Origin: Rhodopirellula sp.
GTDB lineage: Bacteria; Planctomycetota; Planctomycetia; Pirellulales; Pirellulaceae
Length of the DNA: 6,617 nucleotides
Direction: 5' to 3'
NCBI GenBank assembly: GCA_002714565.1
Contig: PAXU01000028.1
Location: 20,148 to 26,764, forward strand
Made by a program: the position numbers and the translations under genes. Each line of letters opens with the position of its first letter. The first letter of the stretch is position 1. The notes beneath the pieces are model-generated. The model was not told the origin of the DNA. It saw only the letters and a list, made by a program, of their open reading frames with translations, and made no database searches. Shown here in pieces: positions 6,001 through 6,617 of the stretch.

Positions 6001-6617
6001 TGTCAGCAATTACTCCACTCTCATTGATGATTAGCCAACCAAAACCATCGGTGAGTTCAACTACTGGGCTATTTGTTGGTCCTAATTGCAGGTGTCCACT
6101 ATCGACTGCAACACGTGTAATGCTGTCTCCGGCTAGACTCGTCGCATGTTCAAAGCTGAAATCACCACTGAGTCGTTGTCCTAGAAGATCGATATATGCG
6201 TCTTTGCCACTTACCTTTAGATATGGTCCGGCTGGCAATTCAACTTCATACTCGAAGTCACCAACAGCGATGTCGTACGAAACATCCTCACTAAGAGTGT
6301 TGATGGCTATGGTATAGTCACCGCCGAATTGAGCTCCTGGTGATCCAATGTCAATGTTTCCTGACAGTTCACCGGCGATGCCTGCAGATGTCATGACAAG
6401 GTTGCCTAGAGCATCGGAGACTCCGATTTCGCTGGCACCTTCACCGATGCCGAATTCAATGCCGCTGAGGTCTAGTGAGAAGCCTTTTAAATCGCCAAAC
6501 TCAACTTTGTCCAGGCCAAGTGCACCGTTAAGCGTAAAGTCTCCCAAGTTCAGATTCATTTCCGGCATGCTGAAATCACTGGCGAAATCAGGCAAATCGA
6601 AGTCTACATCGAAGCTT
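1..6617 (-). CDS. Internal part of a giant tandem-repeat, probably exported beta-rich protein (partial at both ends)
   Basis: A single minus-strand frame stays open for 2205 whole codons (2..6616); I found no stop codon or frameshift. Neither the start nor the stop is in the window, so the full protein is larger than 2205 residues. The translation is a chain of about fifteen related units of 112-137 residues marked by AGPY, IAGQ-x-ISG-x-FSFEQ, LLTxxGVAG, VSVxIPG and a conserved Asn strand, with one FG-GAP/VCBS-like block inserted at 1100..1678. It is acidic, low in Lys, has only two Cys, and shows no transmembrane segment. Similar composition and FG-GAP modules are typical of large secreted or cell-surface proteins of aquatic bacteria, with calcium binding by Asp/Asn loops. 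No catalytic motif was recognised. Adhesin, matrix or surface-layer roles are inferred, not shown. I do not recognise a named gene. Signal peptide, anchor and secretion signals cannot be judged because both termini are missing. Confidence 0.95.
2..364 (-). repeat. AGPY beta unit U15, cut by the window edge (121 residues seen)
   Basis: Residues 2085-2205. AGPYIRFTADARG, then GLNQNLNGLFVFEQ in place of the GQ strand pair, IRIIGEDIQANVAG, DGSSYLLLTDNGLAGNIS, VSVEVGSAFGLGGDLEVAVNTTTQPV with the conserved Asn. The window ends inside the ITV lead-in, just before the expected LP-AGPY. The array therefore probably continues downstream. Confidence 0.75.
365..772 (-). repeat. AGPY-type unit U14 with degenerate opening (136 residues)
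   Basis: Residues 1949-2084. The opening is GGHTFAS instead of AGPYVRV, followed by an extra Ser/Asp loop (DVNSVPASSSEA). It then returns to consensus: YIEIAGQRLEFNALQFEQ, VTAALSDATLTLG, IDGFLVVNGDGIAANLTIG, YSLTLNTMPIGVNQNFVLADG with the conserved Asn, and SVS before a perfect AGPY. The loop accounts for the extra length. Confidence 0.72.
779..1099 (-). other. Thr/Asp-rich beta segment after the FG-GAP block
   Basis: Residues 1840-1946. The part at 896..1078 runs LSFTLSYQLTNQ, TEITVAADDTNTNVTYDDLELDIANAIVATTG, LAELHVIVT. The order of strand, ITVAA, Asp/Thr-rich turn, then an amphipathic xxLxxDIANAI helix-like stretch resembles small modules of other giant bacterial proteins and the flagellin/hook IN type (ITV-x-TLADLxxAINAA). 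The similarity is by eye and weak. The remainder (TESTIDTVTVTQYIATNGE, RWIDDDT) is unassigned. It differs from both the AGPY unit and the FG-GAP blades. Confidence 0.4.
1100..1678 (-). other. Block of four FG-GAP/VCBS-like beta-propeller blades with calcium loops
   Basis: Residues 1647-1839. Blade 1 has FGDINGDGEDTDMVVS, blade 2 IGDLNGDGFADIVVA, blade 3 SADINADGLLDLAVS and blade 4 LGDHDEDAAGANDIDIAV. The first Asp of each loop lies at 1658, 1499, 1343 and 1187, a regular spacing of 53, 52 and 52 residues. The D-x-N-x-D-G-x-x-D pattern is the calcium loop of FG-GAP/VCBS blades, found in integrin alpha propellers and many bacterial surface proteins; the fourth is degenerate. Each is followed by the typical short strand pair (NLLYIGP, DRIYLSDGSG, DFYYINRG, AVYGI). 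Four blades are fewer than the seven of integrin-type propellers. Extracellular calcium binding is a family-based inference. Confidence 0.85.
1736..2110 (-). repeat. Unit U12 opening with EGPY (125 residues)
   Basis: Residues 1503-1627. EGPYVKVAADDAKLIIAGQ, SISGSFAFEK, LTRLTVTNAQVGIGDG, SDGNGDLIVTDDGVGGYL, MSVSIPGATVSGQFEVSVNT, then a calcium-type loop DTNNDGIDD (1754..1780), and LTVP before AGPY. All consensus elements are present in order. It is the last unit before the FG-GAP block. Confidence 0.8.
1754..1780 (-). other. EF-hand-like calcium loop in U12
   Basis: The nine codons read DTNNDGIDD, matching the D-x-N-x-D-G-x-x-D loop of EF-hand, dockerin and thrombospondin-3 type calcium sites. 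It sits in the loop between the conserved Asn strand and the LTVP lead-in, right before the AGPY that precedes the FG-GAP block. No EF-hand helices are evident. Calcium binding is inferred from the residue pattern only. Confidence 0.5.
2111..2521 (-). repeat. AGPY beta unit U11 (137 residues)
   Basis: Residues 1366-1502. AGPYVRVDITGV, IADTTISGNFSIEQ (GQ itself absent), VRITVSDISADLGI, DGNGQFLLTDTGIAG, VEISGTYSLAINN with the conserved Asn followed by an acidic loop QDEDNN, VNEQFTVG, LSLP. It is longer than average because of an expanded segment after IEQ and the acidic loop after the Asn. The next opening motif is EGPY. Confidence 0.78.
2522..2911 (-). repeat. Diverged unit U10 containing the only two cysteines (130 residues)
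   Basis: Residues 1236-1365. No AGPY: the start was placed 19 residues before the Gln of LLGQ, the usual spacing. ITIDLLGQLLHIPDTGNLSISYT corresponds to the GQ strand pair, then LQVSVSDAVLLLG, a Cys-containing loop (2714..2743), IDGDMLMSDSGIAGDLTIG, GLRVNTGSTAV with the conserved Asn, an acidic VDHDAD stretch, and IP before AGPY. The second half is good consensus. Confidence 0.66.
2714..2743 (-). other. Possible disulphide loop (the only Cys pair in the window)
   Basis: The ten codons read CDTPSDYANC. These are the only two Cys codons in the 2205-codon frame. They flank a polar eight-residue loop between the LLLG strand and the next strand of U10. The spacing suits a disulphide-closed hairpin in an oxidising, extracytoplasmic setting. 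The bond itself is inferred. Confidence 0.5.
2912..3322 (-). repeat. Strongly diverged unit U9 carrying a calcium-type loop (about 137 residues)
   Basis: Residues 1099-1235, boundaries approximate. It begins after FDAP with an EF-hand-like loop DADNNGTVD (3287..3313), followed by EFTDVDVSMNIGDFIMIEAGGSW, LFIGQ and an unusually long turn (3110..3160), FLVTNVSLHARKIGQQH, LQILGIPDITL and VSVNTTGQQQV. The second half fits the consensus (IP turn, conserved Asn strand) but the front half matches poorly. Its LHARK stretch is more basic than anything else nearby. It could be a unit that has acquired a different role. Confidence 0.55.
3287..3313 (-). other. EF-hand-like calcium loop at the start of U9
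   Basis: The nine codons read DADNNGTVD, with Asp/Asn at loop positions 1, 3 and 5, Gly at 6 and Asp at 9. It lies at the U8/U9 junction, where the AGPY motif has been lost. No flanking helices are seen. Calcium binding is inferred. Confidence 0.45.
3323..3697 (-). repeat. AGPY beta unit U8 with a Gly/Ser/Thr turn insert (125 residues)
   Basis: Residues 974-1098. AGPYTRVDVLDDALGQ, SISLNGEYSFEE, GLSVSYDGQTLGSGEG, IVVI, a loop PGNGSTTGG (3458..3484), IAGIASGNLGG, MSARFNTSKLAVNETVTVG with the conserved Asn, then FEIVF. The opening strand between LGQ and SFEE is longer than usual. The downstream junction is marked only by FDAP, a weak relic of LPAGP, so the lower boundary is approximate. Confidence 0.66.
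3698..4033 (-). repeat. Shortened, diverged AGPY-type unit U7 (112 residues)
   Basis: Residues 862-973. Opens DPGYVALGETVEFVIAEQ: the AGPY and GQ-type strands lie much closer than in other copies, consistent with loss of the short strand between them (TATDAT in U2). LRLNATDLNIILGGD, AEFTISDTGFYGKAEV and ILINST (conserved Asn) keep the order, and IP precedes a perfect AGPY. This is the shortest unit of the array. A real domain boundary or a deletion within a unit are both possible. Confidence 0.62.
4034..4414 (-). repeat. AGPY beta unit U6 with a Pro/Ala turn insert (127 residues)
   Basis: Residues 735-861. AGPYFKFTGSDLEVTLGD, TATGEFSFSEQQ, LKLQVNG, VVMLRA, then a Pro-rich insert PPQNPPAAA (4172..4198), YGAVSG, IDIPGVSVDADNWELRFNTT and a lead-in IQI. 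It contains a Trp in the Asn strand. The Pro-rich loop falls at the same place as the insert in U5. The next opening motif is degenerate (DPGY), so this boundary is less certain than earlier ones. Confidence 0.72.
4415..4795 (-). repeat. AGPY beta unit U5 with an acidic turn insert (127 residues)
   Basis: Residues 608-734. AGPYIRVAASDASIAIGSQ, SITGSFAVQE, AQLGDG, ENGSGHLI, then an inserted turn EPDNETGEPS (4562..4591) before LAGQISG; VSVLVPGLAVSG; IEFNQLDE with the conserved Asn; FDLD lead-in. The GQ element reads GSQ. The extra length compared with U2-U4 is mostly accounted for by the loop between the LLT-type and GVAG-type strands. Confidence 0.78.
4796..5152 (-). repeat. AGPY beta unit U4 (119 residues)
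   Basis: Residues 489-607. AGPYFRIEVTGGSITVLGQ, ISSDFALEE, VRAVADNASLLLADG, NGSGYYLLTPNGVAGRLSG, then FEIEVNNTAS with the conserved Asn, ending LELP. The VSVxIPG element is replaced by a sequence without the PG turn (STTMNDIAFGGA). Otherwise complete. Confidence 0.8.
5153..5512 (-). repeat. AGPY beta unit U3 (120 residues)
   Basis: Residues 369-488. A textbook copy: AGPYVSATATDAT, IAGQTISGDLSFEQ, LRIAIENG, VTLGGN, GFLISSSEGVAGTL, LSVNIPGITLTGSASLSINNT, ending in IP before the next AGPY. Together with U2 and U4 it gives the clearest view of the consensus and of the head-to-tail arrangement with no linker. Confidence 0.82.
5513..5863 (-). repeat. AGPY beta unit U2 (117 residues)
   Basis: Residues 252-368. 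AGPYVRFTATDAT, IAGQSITGNLLFEE, NGLLVATPNGMAGTL, ISGVSIDGNF, INVNDST. The unit has 12 acidic residues, one Arg and no Lys, which illustrates the charge bias of the whole protein. It closely resembles the next copy: the first 29 residues match U3 at 20 positions. Slightly shorter than average in the segment after FEE. Confidence 0.8.
5864..6232 (-). repeat. AGPY beta unit U1 (123 residues)
   Basis: Residues 129-251. Opens AGPYLKV, then LLGQRLSGDFSFEH (the GQ strand pair), LQLGP, DGFGWLIINESGV in place of LLTxxGVAG, VSVSLPG, and LTLNNTYQPV with the conserved Asn. It closes on the lead-in to the next copy, where the usual LP is VQ. All elements are present in consensus order. The LLT strand carries a Trp, one of few in the protein. 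Confidence 0.8.
6233..6616 (-). other. N-proximal acidic strand segment leading into an incomplete repeat unit
   Basis: Residues 1-128. The first stretch alternates hydrophobic and acidic residues (FDVDFDLPDF, then MPEMNLNLGDF and FGDLKGFSLDLSG) and does not match the repeat consensus. From about residue 68 the normal second half of a unit appears: DALGNLVMTSAGIAGELSG, a GSPG turn, IAINTL with the conserved Asn, then the DFEYEVELP lead-in to the first AGPY. The front half of a standard unit (AGPY and GQ strand pair) is not recognisable. It could be a capping or transition region between the array and a different upstream domain, or an eroded first unit. The preceding sequence is outside the window. 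Confidence 0.6.

Noticed and set aside
2..6232. Tandem DNA repeats, CRISPR array or recombining direct repeats
   Set aside because: The periodicity of about 336-411 bases is a protein-domain period. The copies are too diverged in DNA, with no identical spacers or repeats, for any of these.
2..6232. Self-forming Lys-Asn isopeptide bonds, suggested by the conserved Asn
   Set aside because: Such domains need a partner Lys and a catalytic acid at fixed places; Lys is absent from some units that keep the Asn.
1681..6240. Recurrent YGPAG peptide in several plus-strand frames, which looks like a conserved repeat protein
   Set aside because: It is the antisense image of the sense PAGPY codons: the reverse complement of codons for P-A-G-P-Y read one base off gives Y-G-P-A-G. 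It repeats only because the sense motif repeats.
6612..6617. AAGCTT (HindIII site) exactly at the window end, suggesting a cloning junction
   Set aside because: The same hexamer also occurs inside the window near 313, and the reading frame runs through the end without disturbance. It is probably chance.
1..6617. Promoters, ribosome binding sites, terminators or tRNA genes
   Set aside because: The whole window is coding. AT-rich or stem-like stretches fit codon constraints of the repeat frame and none stands out.

Overview
The whole window is one open reading frame on the minus strand. It has 2205 consecutive sense codons (2..6616), with no stop and no visible start or end. I read every codon by hand. 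It is therefore an internal slice of a very large gene, and everything else in the window is domain structure inside that one protein. No second gene, RNA gene, promoter, terminator, mobile element or CRISPR array is supported, and no intergenic DNA is present. Residue numbers below count from the 5' end of the minus strand within the window (residue 1 = 6614..6616).

The protein is a tandem array of a beta-strand-rich unit of about 112-137 residues. Full copies share the following features in order: an (L/I)PAGPY(V/I)RV opening; a strand pair like IAGQ-x-ISG-x-FSFEQ; an LxLGDG-type turn; DGxGxxLLTxxGVAGxLSG; VSVxIPG; a strand ending in a near-invariant Asn (VNTT, INNT); and a VGxxxxLxLP lead-in to the next AGPY. 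Ten units keep AGPY exactly and the others have drifted. The units are well diverged, so they are visible in protein but not as long DNA repeats.

Layout in coding direction: residues 1-128 (6233..6616), an acidic strand-rich segment running into a first incomplete unit; residues 129-1627 (1736..6232), twelve consecutive units, of which four (U6, U7, U9, U10) are noticeably altered; residues 1628-1948 (773..1735), a composite unit interrupted by four FG-GAP/VCBS-like calcium-loop repeats and a second foreign beta segment; residues 1949-2205 (2..772), one drifted unit and one almost complete unit that runs off the window.

The protein is acidic, poor in Lys and almost free of Cys (two in 2205 residues). 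It has calcium-type Asp/Asn loops and no hydrophobic membrane segment. This suggests an exported, calcium-stabilised fibrous surface or secreted protein of an aquatic bacterium. Giant proteins of this style (beta repeats plus FG-GAP) are known from Planctomycetota, Gammaproteobacteria, Omnitrophota and similar groups, but nothing here fixes the lineage. Adhesion or surface-layer function is inference only; the termini that would carry export and anchoring signals lie outside the window.
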